A stretch of 64,000 nt of DNA from Eubacteriales bacterium. Lineage in GTDB: Bacteria > Bacillota > Clostridia > Lachnospirales > Lachnospiraceae. The stretch lies in the NCBI GenBank assembly GCA_030524545.1, contig JAUNGM010000017.1:31383-95382 (forward strand). The letters run 5' to 3'. Positions 1 through 9,071 of the stretch are shown one piece after another. Each line of letters begins with the position of its first letter. Positions within the stretch are counted from its first letter, which is position 1. The notes beneath the pieces were generated by a model. It ran no database searches, was not told where the DNA came from, and saw nothing but the letters and a program-made list of their open reading frames with translations. A program made the position numbers and the translations under genes.

Positions 1-27
1 ATCTGCTTTTGAAAACATGAAGCTTAT

Positions 28-56
28 TTGTTGCAGTATGATCGTGGAATGATACT
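28..56 (+). promoter_or_regulatory. Candidate promoter for the ABC-F gene
   Basis: TTGTTG (28-33) and GATACT (51-56) are separated by 17 bp and could serve as -35 and -10 boxes. That leaves an untranslated leader of about 200 nt before the ABC-F start. The leader holds a 6-bp hairpin, GGTTCC/GGAACC (221-226 and 235-240), but no clear terminator. ABC-F resistance genes are often controlled by leader attenuation, but no complete attenuator is visible here. Confidence 0.35.
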
Positions 57-262
57 GCTTAGTCATGTTGCCAAAAGTGGATTATGTTCTCATAACCCCT
101 CTTTTTTGATGCGCAAAACAGGATGCGGCCATAACGCTGTGAAGCAATGGTTTATGTGCGTTCCTGCAGAAAACAGATGTAAGGTTTGGGTACACGATTC
201 GGGATCATTTGGCAGCAGATGGTTCCTTTTTTATGGAACCGGTCAAAGAGAGGATGAGGAAT

Positions 263-1852
263 ATGGCACAGATCTGTGTATCGGATCTTACATTTTATTA
301 TGAAAACAGTTTTGACAACATTTTTGAGAAGGTATCTTTTTCTATTGATACGGACTGGAAGCTGGGATTGATCGGGAGAAACGGGAAAGGGAAAACAACT
401 TTTCTGAACCTGCTGCTGGGAAAATATGAGTATCAGGGAAGTATCAGCACTTCGACAGTTTTTGATTATTTTCCGTATTCGGTTTTACCGGAGGATTACG
501 GGAAATGTGCGGTGGAATTTTATGAGGAACTGAAGGCAGGAAGTGAATTCTGGCGGATTTTATGTGAATTGGAGAAGCTTGAGGCAGACGCGGAGATTTT
601 GTACCGGCCGTTTGAAACCCTGAGCCACGGGGAGAGGACGAAGGTGATGCTGGCCGTATTGTTTTCCGGGGAAAATGAATTTCTTCTGATCGATGAGCCT
701 ACCAATCACCTGGACCAGGCTTCCAGGGAAATTGTAAAGAGGTATCTTGGAGGAAAAAGGGGATTCATTCTTGTATCTCATGACAGGGATCTTCTGGATG
801 CCTGTGTGGATCATGTACTGGTATTAAACCGGAATTCCATTGAGGTGCAGAGCGGAAATTTTTCAAGCTGGTGGGAGAATAAAAACCGGAAGGATGCCTT
901 TTCCCAGAGAGAAAATGAAAAGCATAAAAAGGAGATCGTGAAGCTGAAAAAAGCATCTGAAAGGACAAAACAGTGGGCGGACAAAAACGAGGGAACCAAG
1001 ATCGGATTTGACCCTGTAAAAGAGCATGACCGCTGTATTGCAACAAGGTCTTTTATCGGTGCAAAGACGAAAAAGATGCAGAGCCGTGTAAAGCAGATGG
1101 AATACCGGATCGACAGGGAGATTGAGGAAAAGGAAGGGCTTCTGAAGGATATCGAAACGCCTGCGGAGCTGAAGCTTTCTCCTTTGGAGCATTATAAAAA
1201 TGTGCTTATTTCCGCAAAAGAATACGGGCTGAAATACCAGGATGCAGAAACTCCTGTTTTTGAAAATCTGAATCTGGAGGTGCAGCAGGGGGAACGGATC
1301 TTCCTCAATGGGAAAAACGGCTGCGGGAAGTCAAGCCTGATCAAAGCAATTCTGGCAAATGCAGCAGGAAATGCAGCAGGAAATACAGTGGAAAATGCAG
1401 CAGGAAATGCTGCGGAAGATGCAAAGTGCGGGCAGAAGCCGGTGAATCCGGCGGCAGAGACGGGAACACTCCGCATTGCTCCGAACCTGGTGATATCGTA
1501 CATTAACCAGGATACCTCCTTCTTAAAAGGAGATATCAGGCATTTCTGCAGGATACGGAATCTGGAGGAAAGCCTGTTTTGTGCGATTCTTCGCCAATTG
1601 GATATGGGACGGGAGCAATTCGCAAAGAATATGAAGGAATTTTCGGAAGGACAGAAGAAAAAGGTTCTGATCGCCGCCAGCTTAATGACACCTGCACATC
1701 TGTATATCTGGGACGAACCGCTGAATTATATCGATGTATTTTCCAGAATGCAGCTTGAAAAATTAATACTGGCCTATCACCCCACCATGCTGGTGGTGGA
1801 GCATGATGTACGGTTCCGTGAGCAGATCGCTACCAGAGTGATTGAAATGTGA
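263..1852 (+). CDS. ABC-F family ATP-binding protein, Lsa-like
   Basis: The product is a soluble 529-residue protein with two tandem ABC ATPase domains and no membrane segments. This is the layout of ABC-F proteins, which bind the ribosomal E site and either protect it from antibiotics or tune translation. NBD1 has Walker A GRNGKGKTT, signature LSHGE and Walker B LLIDEPTNHLD. NBD2 has GKNGCGKSS, signature FSEGQ and the degenerate Walker B YIWDEPLNYID, a form typical of Lsa/Vga-like members. A basic, Lys-rich linker separates them. The ATG at 263 is preferred because a GAGGATGAGGA purine run lies just upstream; the in-frame ATG at 209 has no ribosome site. An unusual Asn/Ala/Gly-rich insertion follows the second Walker A. 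Resistance to lincosamides, streptogramin A or pleuromutilins is plausible for the family but cannot be read from the sequence. Confidence 0.85.
   Translation: MAQICVSDLTFYYENSFDNIFEKVSFSIDTDWKLGLIGRNGKGKTTFLNLLLGKYEYQGSISTSTVFDYFPYSVLPEDYGKCAVEFYEELKAGSEFWRILCELEKLEADAEILYRPFETLSHGERTKVMLAVLFSGENEFLLIDEPTNHLDQASREIVKRYLGGKRGFILVSHDRDLLDACVDHVLVLNRNSIEVQSGNFSSWWENKNRKDAFSQRENEKHKKEIVKLKKASERTKQWADKNEGTKIGFDPVKEHDRCIATRSFIGAKTKKMQSRVKQMEYRIDREIEEKEGLLKDIETPAELKLSPLEHYKNVLISAKEYGLKYQDAETPVFENLNLEVQQGERIFLNGKNGCGKSSLIKAILANAAGNAAGNTVENAAGNAAEDAKCGQKPVNPAAETGTLRIAPNLVISYINQDTSFLKGDIRHFCRIRNLEESLFCAILRQLDMGREQFAKNMKEFSEGQKKKVLIAASLMTPAHLYIWDEPLNYIDVFSRMQLEKLILAYHPTMLVVEHDVRFREQIATRVIEM
1357..1416 (+). 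repeat. Five 12-bp in-frame tandem repeats inside ABC-F NBD2
   Basis: The unit AAATGCAGCAGG is repeated five times with small changes and encodes runs of Asn-Ala-Ala-Gly. It lies at about residues 365-385, just after the second Walker A, where ABC-F proteins normally run directly into a beta strand. Copy-number change would lengthen or shorten the loop without shifting the frame. Confidence 0.8.
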
Positions 1853-2003
1853 GGCTTACTGTTTATGCTGAAGGCATGAACAGATAACATGTGGGGAAAT
1901 GATGCGGGCATCAGATGTTACAAAAGAATATGCACACCGGACAAAACGTGCTAAAATAGAAATACAGCGTAATGCGAAACTTCAGTTAAGAAGGAGAATA
2001 TTT

Positions 2004-2558
2004 ATGTATACAATAACAGCACATAAAGCCACTATTTCTGTTCCGGAATTTATAGAGAAGTTTGTGGATGTTCCTACATTTCTTGAGGCATGTAAGGCAT
2101 GTCCGAATTATGGTCACATCTGGTCCTGCCCGCCCTATGATTTTGACGTGATGGAATACTGGAAACGCTTCAGAACCCTGGAGCTTCAGGCAGTAAGGAT
2201 CTTATTTGACAAAGAGGTTACGGAAAGATCTTATACAAAAGAAGAGCTGGATTCCATCATCAATCAGGTGATTCCCGCTGAAAAACAAAAGCTGACGGAT
2301 CAGCTCCTTGCCATGGAAAAGGAGCATCCCGGCAGTATCAGCCTTTCCGCAGGAAGCTGCAGTACATGCAGAAACGGATGTACCAGGCCCTGCGGCGCTC
2401 CATGTCGGTATCCGGAGGGGATGCGTTATTCCATCGAATCCCTTGGCGGAAATGTGGGACTGACGATCGAAAAGCTTCTCGGGCTGCACCTGGAATGGAT
2501 GGAAGAGAACCGCCTGCCGCACCACTTTGTGCTTGTCTGCGGACTGCTGCTGCCGTAA
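2004..2558 (+). CDS. DUF2284 family metal-binding protein
   Basis: This 184-residue protein matches the DUF2284 family of predicted metal-binding proteins of unknown function. The cysteines fall in characteristic clusters: CKACPNYGHIWSCPPY near residues 30-45, then a dense Cys-rich stretch CSTCRNGCTRPCGAPC around residues 120-135. Such clusters suggest an iron-sulfur or zinc site. The ATG at 2004 follows AAGGAG (1991-1996) at good spacing; an upstream in-frame ATG at 1899 has no such site. No signal peptide or membrane segment is visible, so the protein is probably cytoplasmic. It sits between the ABC-F gene and a HAD phosphatase without a clear functional link to either. The family call is firm; the cofactor and role are unknown. 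Confidence 0.8.
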   Translation: MYTITAHKATISVPEFIEKFVDVPTFLEACKACPNYGHIWSCPPYDFDVMEYWKRFRTLELQAVRILFDKEVTERSYTKEELDSIINQVIPAEKQKLTDQLLAMEKEHPGSISLSAGSCSTCRNGCTRPCGAPCRYPEGMRYSIESLGGNVGLTIEKLLGLHLEWMEENRLPHHFVLVCGLLLP

Positions 2559-2653
2559 AATACGGTAATACGGCGGTTGGCTCCCATAAAATACGGAGGT
2601 TCGCAGCCATAAATACGATTACGAAGTAAAAGGAAAAACGGAGAACATACCAT

Positions 2654-3475
2654 ATGAAGATCAAGCTCATAGCCAGCGACCTGGACGGAACGTTTTTGAC
2701 AGACAAAAAAGAGATCACCCCTTTGACAAAAGAAATCATTGAAAGAGCAGGAAGGGAAGGTATCCGGTTCGTCCCTGCCACAGGACGGGCATTTAGTGCC
2801 GTACCAAAAGAGGTTCTGGCACTTCCCCATACGGAATATGTGATCACGTCAAATGGAGCAGCCATTTATTCCATATCAGAAAAGAGAAGAGTTTATCAGT
2901 GCCTTCTGGACGGAGAATCCGTAAGGGCCGTACTTGATCTGGAAATGCCGTCCGGGATTGCGATGGAAGCCTTCCTGGACGGAGTTCCTTATTCAGAAGA
3001 ACGGTACATATCCCATGCAAAAGACTACGGCGCTACGGAGTATGGTGCGGTTTATGTGAAAAATACGCGCCGGCCTGTAAAAGATATCCGTGCTTTTATC
3101 AGGGAACACTTTGAAGAACTGGACAGCATTTCCTTCCTTTGTGCAGATGCAGAAAAACGAAATGCACTGCGCGAATGCCTGGAAACGCAGATTCCGGGAA
3201 TCTACGTAACCTCGTCTGTTTCCCATATGCTGGAGATCGGCAATGCACACGCAGGAAAAGGAAAAACGCTGCTGTACCTGCTGAAACTTCTTGATATTTC
3301 CCCGGAGGAAGCCATGGCATTCGGGGACGCGGACAATGATGTGGATATGCTTCAGGCAGTGAAATACGGGATCGCCATGAAAAACGGTACGGAGAACTGC
3401 AAAAAAGCTGCCTTTGCCATCACGGACAGCAATCATGAGGATGGCGTTGCAAAAGGGATTCAACGGTTTTTATAA
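2654..3475 (+). CDS. HAD superfamily Cof-type phosphatase
   Basis: The 273-residue protein is a Cof/YbiV-type haloacid dehalogenase-fold phosphatase. Motif I is DLDGTF near residue 9, with the nucleophile and acid/base aspartates. The conserved lysine lies in AGKGKTL, and motif IV is GDADNDVDML near the C-terminus. A C2-type cap domain fills the middle. Members hydrolyse sugar phosphates, FMN, pyridoxal phosphate or nucleotides, and the substrate cannot be told from sequence. The protein is cytoplasmic and full length. A strong intrinsic terminator follows 27 bp downstream, so this gene closes the first transcription block of the window. Confidence 0.9.
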   Translation: MKIKLIASDLDGTFLTDKKEITPLTKEIIERAGREGIRFVPATGRAFSAVPKEVLALPHTEYVITSNGAAIYSISEKRRVYQCLLDGESVRAVLDLEMPSGIAMEAFLDGVPYSEERYISHAKDYGATEYGAVYVKNTRRPVKDIRAFIREHFEELDSISFLCADAEKRNALRECLETQIPGIYVTSSVSHMLEIGNAHAGKGKTLLYLLKLLDISPEEAMAFGDADNDVDMLQAVKYGIAMKNGTENCKKAAFAITDSNHEDGVAKGIQRFL

Positions 3476-3502
3476 AATAGTATTATAGAAGAGATGGAAG
3501 AA

Positions 3503-3538
3503 GACGGCATCCGGAATTCCCGGTGCCGTCTTTTTTTT
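3503..3538 (+). terminator. Intrinsic terminator after the HAD gene
   Basis: GACGGCA (3503-3509) pairs with TGCCGTC (3524-3530), with extra CCGG pairing inside the loop, and eight T residues follow directly. Confidence 0.9.
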
Positions 3539-3700
3539 ATGATATAGGAAAGTTCTCACTTTCCTATATCATAAAAAAGCACTTCGTGCAATGATGCGCA
3601 CTCGCACGAGAGGAAAATATTGCTTTGCAATCGTGCTCGGCGCGGCAAAAATGTGCTTCTTTGGAAGAAATGGAAACCGCGAGGATGTGCGAAGCACATT
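3538..3700. repeat. Hairpin-rich structured intergenic element
   Basis: A perfect inverted repeat with 16-bp arms and a TCTC loop (3538-3573) is followed by a chain of small perfect hairpins: GCAC-TTC-GTGC (3579-3589), ATTGC-TTT-GCAAT (3619-3631) and TGTGC-GAA-GCACA (3686-3698). GCACGA (3604-3609) can also pair with TCGTGC (3631-3636) around the second one. No convincing protein is encoded. The dense mini-hairpins look like a dispersed structured intergenic repeat rather than a terminator, since no T-run follows them. Confidence 0.6.
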
Positions 3701-3720
3701 TTTGTTCCGTTCAGGTCATC

Positions 3721-3776
3721 AATCTGACATTTTTACAATGAATCTGATTTCTCTTTCCGTGCATTTCAGGTAACAT
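3721..3776 (+). promoter_or_regulatory. Predicted AraC-type operator and promoter of the GH94 operon
   Basis: Two direct half-sites, AATCTGA at 3721 and AATCTGA at 3741, lie 20 bp apart and flank TTTTTACAAT. A TAACAT -10 box begins at 3771, 30 bp after the start of the second half-site. The 30-bp block matches 9891-9920, upstream of the sugar importer, at 25 of 30 positions, and there the -10 box is also 30 bp after the second half-site. The second half-site would overlap the -35 region, as in AraC-activated promoters. Confidence 0.6.
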
Positions 3777-3830
3777 GTGGGCATAGCAGGCAAGTGCTGT
3801 ATCTTTTATTAAATTCAGGAGGATAGTTTT

Positions 3831-6548
3831 ATGGAAAAGATACATTACATGGAAAAAATACATTTCATGGATGAGAGCGGAACTTTTTCAATAAAAAACC
3901 CGGAAAATTATAGTGCCCTGTACTTTCCCATTGCGGGCGAAAGCGGCCTGAAAAGCTCTGTGACGCCGAACCTGGGCGGCGACAGCAAGCTTGATCAGGA
4001 AACCTTTTTGCTGGAACCGGTCAGTGTAGAAAATCTGCACAACAACCGATCTACCAGAAATTTCTGGTGCTGTGTGGAGAACCTGGGATGCTGGTCAGCA
4101 ACAGGGGCTTCCGCAGAAGAAGAGTCAAAAAAATTTACGGACGGGCAGGATGTAAGTGAACTGACCGCAGGCTTTATGTGGCACACCATAAGAAGGGAGT
4201 CCGTGAAATATCAGCTTGCATCTGAAGTGACTTCGTTTGTTCCTGTCCGGGAAAATGTGGAGATCATGCGCATCAGGATCCGAAATACGGCGGAGAAGCC
4301 TCAGAAGATCACACCTGTGGCTGCAGTTCCGATTTATGGAAGAAGTGCGGACAATATCCGTGATCACAGAAACGTGACCTCTATGCTTCATAGAATACAC
4401 ACGGACAGGTATGGTGTCCTGGTGAAGCCTACCATGTCCTTTGATGAAAAAGGGCACAGAAGGAACCATCAGATTTATTTTGTGGAAGGAATGACAGGAA
4501 ACGGGGAGGCACCGGTTTCCTTTTATCCCACAGTGGATTCGTTTCTTGGGGAGGGCGGAACCTTTACCCACCCGAAAGCTGTTTACAGGAATCTTCCGGG
4601 GGCATCTGAGGGAACGGAAGCAGCAGGAAAGGAAGCCATGGGCGGAATCCGGTTTGAAACGATCGTCCTCGGGCCGGATGAAACAGCGGAATATCTGATT
4701 TTCGCAGGTATCACGGAACAGGAAGAACAGGCAGGGAGAATCCTTTCCCTTTATGGTTCTTCCGAAAAGACGGAGCAGGCGCTGGAAGAGGTGAAGGAAT
4801 ACTGGCAGAAAAAAGTGAATGTGGCCTACCATACCGGTGATGAACGATTTGACCTCTTTATGCGCTGGGTCAGCTTCCAGCCATTGTTAAGACGGATTTA
4901 CGGATGTTCCTTCCTGCCGCATCATGATTACGGAAGAGGAGGAAGAGGATGGAGAGATCTGTGGCAGGACTGTCTGTCGCTCCTTTTGATGGATCCCGGT
5001 GATGTGCGGAAAATGCTTCTTGCCAATTACGGCGGCGTACGGATAGACGGGACAAATGCGACGATCATCGGACATGAGCCCGGAACCTTTGTGGCAGACA
5101 GGAAAGGAATCAGCCGTGTCTGGATGGATCATGCCGTATGGCCTTTTATGACGACCAGGCTTTACATAGACCAGACCGGGGACATCGGAATCCTGACAGA
5201 AAAGGCATCTTATTTTAAAGATTCCCAGGCCATGCGGGGAACGGATACGGACAATGCGTGGAATGAAGCGTATGGAATGCAGCAGAAAACGGCCGATGGC
5301 AGTATTTATCACGGAAGCATTCTGGAACATCTGCTGATTGAACATCTCACTGCATTTTATGAGGTGGGAGAACACAATGAAATGCTTCTGCGCGGAGCAG
5401 ACTGGAATGATGCCCTGGATATGGCATCTGATCACGGGGAAAGTGTGGCTTTTACCTGCGCATATGCAGGAAATATGAAGGAACTGGCACTCTGCATTGC
5501 ACTGCTGCGGGATAAGCTGTCCTGTACGGAAATCGAGCTTCCGGAAGAAACCGCACTCCTTCTGAAGGATGACAGGGAGCTTTATGAGAATATACAGGCA
5601 AAGCATGAGACACTGCGGGAGTATCTGACTGCCTGCAGACATGAAATCAGCGGAAAGATGATTCGTGTATCTGCGGATGAGCTGATCGGCAATCTGAATC
5701 ACAAAGCTGACTGGATGATGGAGCATATCCGCAAAGAGGAATGGATCAGCGGTGAAAACCGGGAAGGCTGGTTTAACAGCTACTATGACGATCATAAAAA
5801 TGCAGTGGAAGGATTTTTTGAAAAAGGCGTCCGGATGATGCTTACAGGCCAGGTATTTGCTGTGATGAGCGGTACGGCCACAGAGGAACAGGTTACCGGA
5901 ATATGCAGAAGTGCGGAACATTATCTCTACGATCCGGCAGTTGGCGGTTACCGCCTGAATACGGACTTTCAGGAACTGAAGTTTGACATGGGAAGGATGT
6001 TCGGGTTTGCGTACGGAGAAAAGGAAAACGGTGCGGTATTTTCCCATATGACGGTCATGTATGCCAATGCTCTTTACAAGAGAGGCTTTGTCAGGGAGGG
6101 ATATCAGGCATTAAGAACCCTGGCGGACACTGCACTGGATTTTGAAACCAGCAGGATCTATCCCGGAATTCCGGAATATTTTAACAGCGAAGGAAGAGGC
6201 ATGTATCACTATCTGACAGGTGCGGCAAGCTGGTACATGATGACAATGATCACAGAGGTGTTCGGTGTGCGCGGCGCAGCGGGAAACCTTACAGTTCACC
6301 CGAAGCTGTTGAAATCTCAGTTTGACAAAGACAAAAAAGCAGGAATCTGCCTGACCTTTGCCGGGAAGGAATTTGAAGTAATCTTCCATAATGAAGTATT
6401 GCTGGAATACGGTGCATACCGGATCGGCCGGGCAGATTGTGACGGAGTCCCGATGAAGCACACAGATCGTGAGGCAGTTATGGACAGAGCGGCTGTAGAA
6501 GCCCTGGGAGAGGGCCTGCATCAGATTCATGTAAGCCTTGTTCCATGA
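3831..6548 (+). CDS. GH94 glycoside phosphorylase (possibly laminaribiose phosphorylase)
   Basis: This 905-residue cytoplasmic enzyme belongs to the GH94 phosphorylases, which split beta-glucosidic disaccharides with phosphate to give alpha-glucose 1-phosphate and a free sugar. An N-terminal beta-sandwich domain is followed by an (alpha/alpha)6 barrel containing GRGWRDLWQD near residue 370 and a DWND motif at 524-527, which holds the general-acid aspartate of the family. The length exceeds cellobiose phosphorylases (about 800) and resembles laminaribiose-type members (about 900). The neighbouring laminarinase-type GH16 supports that reading, but specificity is an inference. CAGGAGG at 3817-3823 precedes the ATG. 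The second GH94 gene starts 28 bp after the stop, so the two form an operon. No signal peptide is present. Confidence 0.85.
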   Translation: MEKIHYMEKIHFMDESGTFSIKNPENYSALYFPIAGESGLKSSVTPNLGGDSKLDQETFLLEPVSVENLHNNRSTRNFWCCVENLGCWSATGASAEEESKKFTDGQDVSELTAGFMWHTIRRESVKYQLASEVTSFVPVRENVEIMRIRIRNTAEKPQKITPVAAVPIYGRSADNIRDHRNVTSMLHRIHTDRYGVLVKPTMSFDEKGHRRNHQIYFVEGMTGNGEAPVSFYPTVDSFLGEGGTFTHPKAVYRNLPGASEGTEAAGKEAMGGIRFETIVLGPDETAEYLIFAGITEQEEQAGRILSLYGSSEKTEQALEEVKEYWQKKVNVAYHTGDERFDLFMRWVSFQPLLRRIYGCSFLPHHDYGRGGRGWRDLWQDCLSLLLMDPGDVRKMLLANYGGVRIDGTNATIIGHEPGTFVADRKGISRVWMDHAVWPFMTTRLYIDQTGDIGILTEKASYFKDSQAMRGTDTDNAWNEAYGMQQKTADGSIYHGSILEHLLIEHLTAFYEVGEHNEMLLRGADWNDALDMASDHGESVAFTCAYAGNMKELALCIALLRDKLSCTEIELPEETALLLKDDRELYENIQAKHETLREYLTACRHEISGKMIRVSADELIGNLNHKADWMMEHIRKEEWISGENREGWFNSYYDDHKNAVEGFFEKGVRMMLTGQVFAVMSGTATEEQVTGICRSAEHYLYDPAVGGYRLNTDFQELKFDMGRMFGFAYGEKENGAVFSHMTVMYANALYKRGFVREGYQALRTLADTALDFETSRIYPGIPEYFNSEGRGMYHYLTGAASWYMMTMITEVFGVRGAAGNLTVHPKLLKSQFDKDKKAGICLTFAGKEFEVIFHNEVLLEYGAYRIGRADCDGVPMKHTDREAVMDRAAVEALGEGLHQIHVSLVP

Positions 6549-6576
6549 AAGAATGTGTCAGAGAGGAGAAGAAAAA

Positions 6577-8991
6577 ATGCAGTATGGCTATTTTGATGAT
6601 GAAAACCAGGAATATGTGATCACCAGGCCTGATACGCCTGCTCCCTGGGCCAACTATCTGGGTTCACCGGAATACGGCGCTGTGATCTCAAATAATGCGG
6701 GAGGATACAGCTTTGCAAAGTCCGGCGCAAACGGACGTATTATCCGGTATGTGTTTAACAGCTTTGACCAGCCGGGGCGGTATCTGTATATCCGTGATAA
6801 CGAGCAGAAAGACTACTGGTCTGCCTCCTGGCAGCCGGTTGGCAAGGATCTGGAAAACTACAAAAGCGAATGCCGCCATGGAACAGGTTATACCAGAATG
6901 GCTGCGGATTACAGCGGCATCCATTCGGAAGCCCTGTATTATGTTCCGATGGAGAAGGAATATGAGGTCTGGAACCTGAAGGTGACGAACCTATCCGAAA
7001 CAGCAAGAAGCTTAACGATCACCGGGTATGCGGAATTTACCAACAACAGCAACTATGAACAGGATCAGGTAAATCTCCAGTATTCCCAGTTTATTACAAG
7101 GACATTATTTGAGAAGAACCGCATCCGCCATCTGGTTCACGGCAATCTGGACGGGCTGGAAGAAGGCAAGGATGTGGATGATAAAATCGTGACTGAGCGC
7201 TTTTTCGGCCTTGCAGGAGCAGAGGTTTCTTCTTACTGCGGCGACAGGGAGAAATTCCTCGGAAGATATCATGGATATGGAAATCCGGCAGGTGTGGAGA
7301 GCGGCTGTCTCGGCAATGAGTCAGGCTATAACGAAAACGGGTGCGGGGCACTGGCCTGCGAAATACTGCTGGCACCGGGTGAAACCAGGCATGTGGTATT
7401 TGTTCTCGGCATGAAGTCCGGCGCAGAATCGGAACTGATCCTGGGAAGCTATGAAAATCCGGAGAAACAGTGCGAAAAAGAGCTGGGAGAGATTATTTCC
7501 TATTGGCACGGCAAACTGTCGCATTTCCGGATCAGGACACCAAGCCCGGAATTTAACACCATGATCAATACCTGGAATGCCTATAACTGCTTTATGACCT
7601 TTATCTGGTCCCGGGCTGCATCCTTTATCTACTGCGGCCTGCGCAACGGATACGGGTACCGCGATACCGTTCAGGACATTCAGGGAATCATTCATCTTGC
7701 CCCGGAAATGGCTGTGGAGAAAATACGCTTCATGCTGTCTGCGCAGGTGGACAACGGAGGCGGCCTGCCCCTTGTGAAATTCACGCACAATGCAGGACAC
7801 GAGGATACCCCGGATGATGCATCCTATGTAAAAGAGACGGGACACCCGGCTTACCGGGCGGATGATGCGTTATGGCTGTTCCCCACGGTTTATAAGTATG
7901 TTTCCGAGTCGGGAAATCTGGCCTTTATAGATGAGGTGATTCCCTTTGCAAATAAGGATGAGGGGACTGTCTATGAGCATCTGAAGAGAGCCATTGATTT
8001 CTCCATGAATCATCTGGGAATCCATGGAATGCCTGCCGGCCTGTATGCAGACTGGAATGACTGCCTAAGACTGGGAAAGGACGGAGAGTCTACCTTCGTG
8101 GCGCTTCAGTTCTACCTGGCAATGACGATCCTGAAGAAATTTGCAGAGTATAAAAAGGATGAAGCCTATATCCGGTATCTGGAGGACAGCCAGGAGAAGC
8201 TGGGCGGAATTATCCAGGAACTGTGCTGGAATGAGGATCGTTTTATCCGTGGCTTTACCGAAAAGGGTGAGGTTATCGGAAAACGTACGGATCCGGAAGC
8301 AAATATCTGGCTGAATCCCCAGAGCTGGGCAGTGATCAGCGGCCTGGCTTCAAAAGAGCAGGCGGACAAGGCTCTGGATACGGTCTATGAGAGACTAAAC
8401 ACAGAATACGGTGCGATCCTGATGGATCCGCCCTATCATGAACATGCCTTTGACGGGGCGCTGGCTGTGATTTACAATGCGGGAACCAAGGAAAATGCAG
8501 GAATCTTTTCCCAGTCTCAGGGATGGATCATTCTGGCAGAAGCACTGCGCGGACATGGAGACAGGGCGTTTACCTATTTTATGGAAAATGCGCCTGCAGC
8601 ACAGAACGACCGTGCGGAGATCCGGAAACTGGAGCCGTACTGCTATGGACAGTTCACAGAAGGAAAGGCAAGCCCGCATTTCGGACGTTCCCATGTACAC
8701 TGGCTCACCGGAACGGCGTCTACGGTAATGGTTGGCTGCGTAGAAGGAATTCTTGGAATGCGTCCTGATTTCCACGGCCTGCGGATCGCTCCGTCCATAC
8801 CGAAGGAATGGGATGGATTTGAAATCGAAAAGGATTTCCGGGGATGTCATCTGCACATTTCCGTTTCCAATCCGGGACATGCGGAATCCGGATGCCGGAA
8901 GCTTTTGGTAAACGGAAAGGAAATGGAAGGAGATTATATTCCGGCAGAACTTTTAACGGAGCAGACGGAGATCCAACTGCAGATGTCATGA
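6577..8991 (+). CDS. GH94 phosphorylase, cellobiose/chitobiose phosphorylase type
   Basis: The 804-residue protein has the typical start of short GH94 phosphorylases (YGYFDDENQEYVITRPD, then PAPWANYLG) and the expected length. The DWND motif begins at residue 492, where the family places its general acid. Such enzymes phosphorolyse cellobiose or N,N'-diacetylchitobiose; with beta-glucan genes all around, cellobiose or a related beta-glucoside is more likely here. The ATG at 6577 follows GAGAGGAG; an earlier in-frame ATG at 6538 overlaps the upstream gene and has no ribosome site. With the first GH94 this gives the cell two phosphorylases, probably for differently linked disaccharides released from mixed or beta-1,3 glucan. 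The enzyme is cytoplasmic. Confidence 0.85.
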   Translation: MQYGYFDDENQEYVITRPDTPAPWANYLGSPEYGAVISNNAGGYSFAKSGANGRIIRYVFNSFDQPGRYLYIRDNEQKDYWSASWQPVGKDLENYKSECRHGTGYTRMAADYSGIHSEALYYVPMEKEYEVWNLKVTNLSETARSLTITGYAEFTNNSNYEQDQVNLQYSQFITRTLFEKNRIRHLVHGNLDGLEEGKDVDDKIVTERFFGLAGAEVSSYCGDREKFLGRYHGYGNPAGVESGCLGNESGYNENGCGALACEILLAPGETRHVVFVLGMKSGAESELILGSYENPEKQCEKELGEIISYWHGKLSHFRIRTPSPEFNTMINTWNAYNCFMTFIWSRAASFIYCGLRNGYGYRDTVQDIQGIIHLAPEMAVEKIRFMLSAQVDNGGGLPLVKFTHNAGHEDTPDDASYVKETGHPAYRADDALWLFPTVYKYVSESGNLAFIDEVIPFANKDEGTVYEHLKRAIDFSMNHLGIHGMPAGLYADWNDCLRLGKDGESTFVALQFYLAMTILKKFAEYKKDEAYIRYLEDSQEKLGGIIQELCWNEDRFIRGFTEKGEVIGKRTDPEANIWLNPQSWAVISGLASKEQADKALDTVYERLNTEYGAILMDPPYHEHAFDGALAVIYNAGTKENAGIFSQSQGWIILAEALRGHGDRAFTYFMENAPAAQNDRAEIRKLEPYCYGQFTEGKASPHFGRSHVHWLTGTASTVMVGCVEGILGMRPDFHGLRIAPSIPKEWDGFEIEKDFRGCHLHISVSNPGHAESGCRKLLVNGKEMEGDYIPAELLTEQTEIQLQMS

Positions 8992-9033
8992 TTTTTATAT
9001 AGAGAATGAAAGAAAGAGAGTTTTCATAAGAGA

Positions 9034-9071
9034 AAACCGGGCATCCATTATGCCTCGGTGGTGCCCGGTTT
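9034..9071 (-). terminator. Terminator-like hairpin at the end of the AraC gene
   Basis: AAACCGGGCA (9034-9043) pairs perfectly with TGCCCGGTTT (9062-9071). The hairpin overlaps the last codons of the minus-strand AraC gene and, read on the minus strand, ends in a short TTTTCTCTT tail. It lies between converging genes and may stop transcription from both sides, though the T-run is weak. Confidence 0.6.

Noticed and set aside
28-303. ORF of 91 codons upstream of the ABC-F gene
   Set aside because: It overlaps the ABC-F start in another frame, has no ribosome site and no recognisable sequence features.
3591-3773. ORF of 60 codons in the intergenic hairpin region
   Set aside because: It is made of mini-hairpin sequence and the AraC-type operator, and has no ribosome site.
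4887-6047. 386-codon minus-strand ORF inside the first GH94 gene
   Set aside because: It is an antisense shadow of a clear GH94 enzyme with intact motifs on the plus strand.
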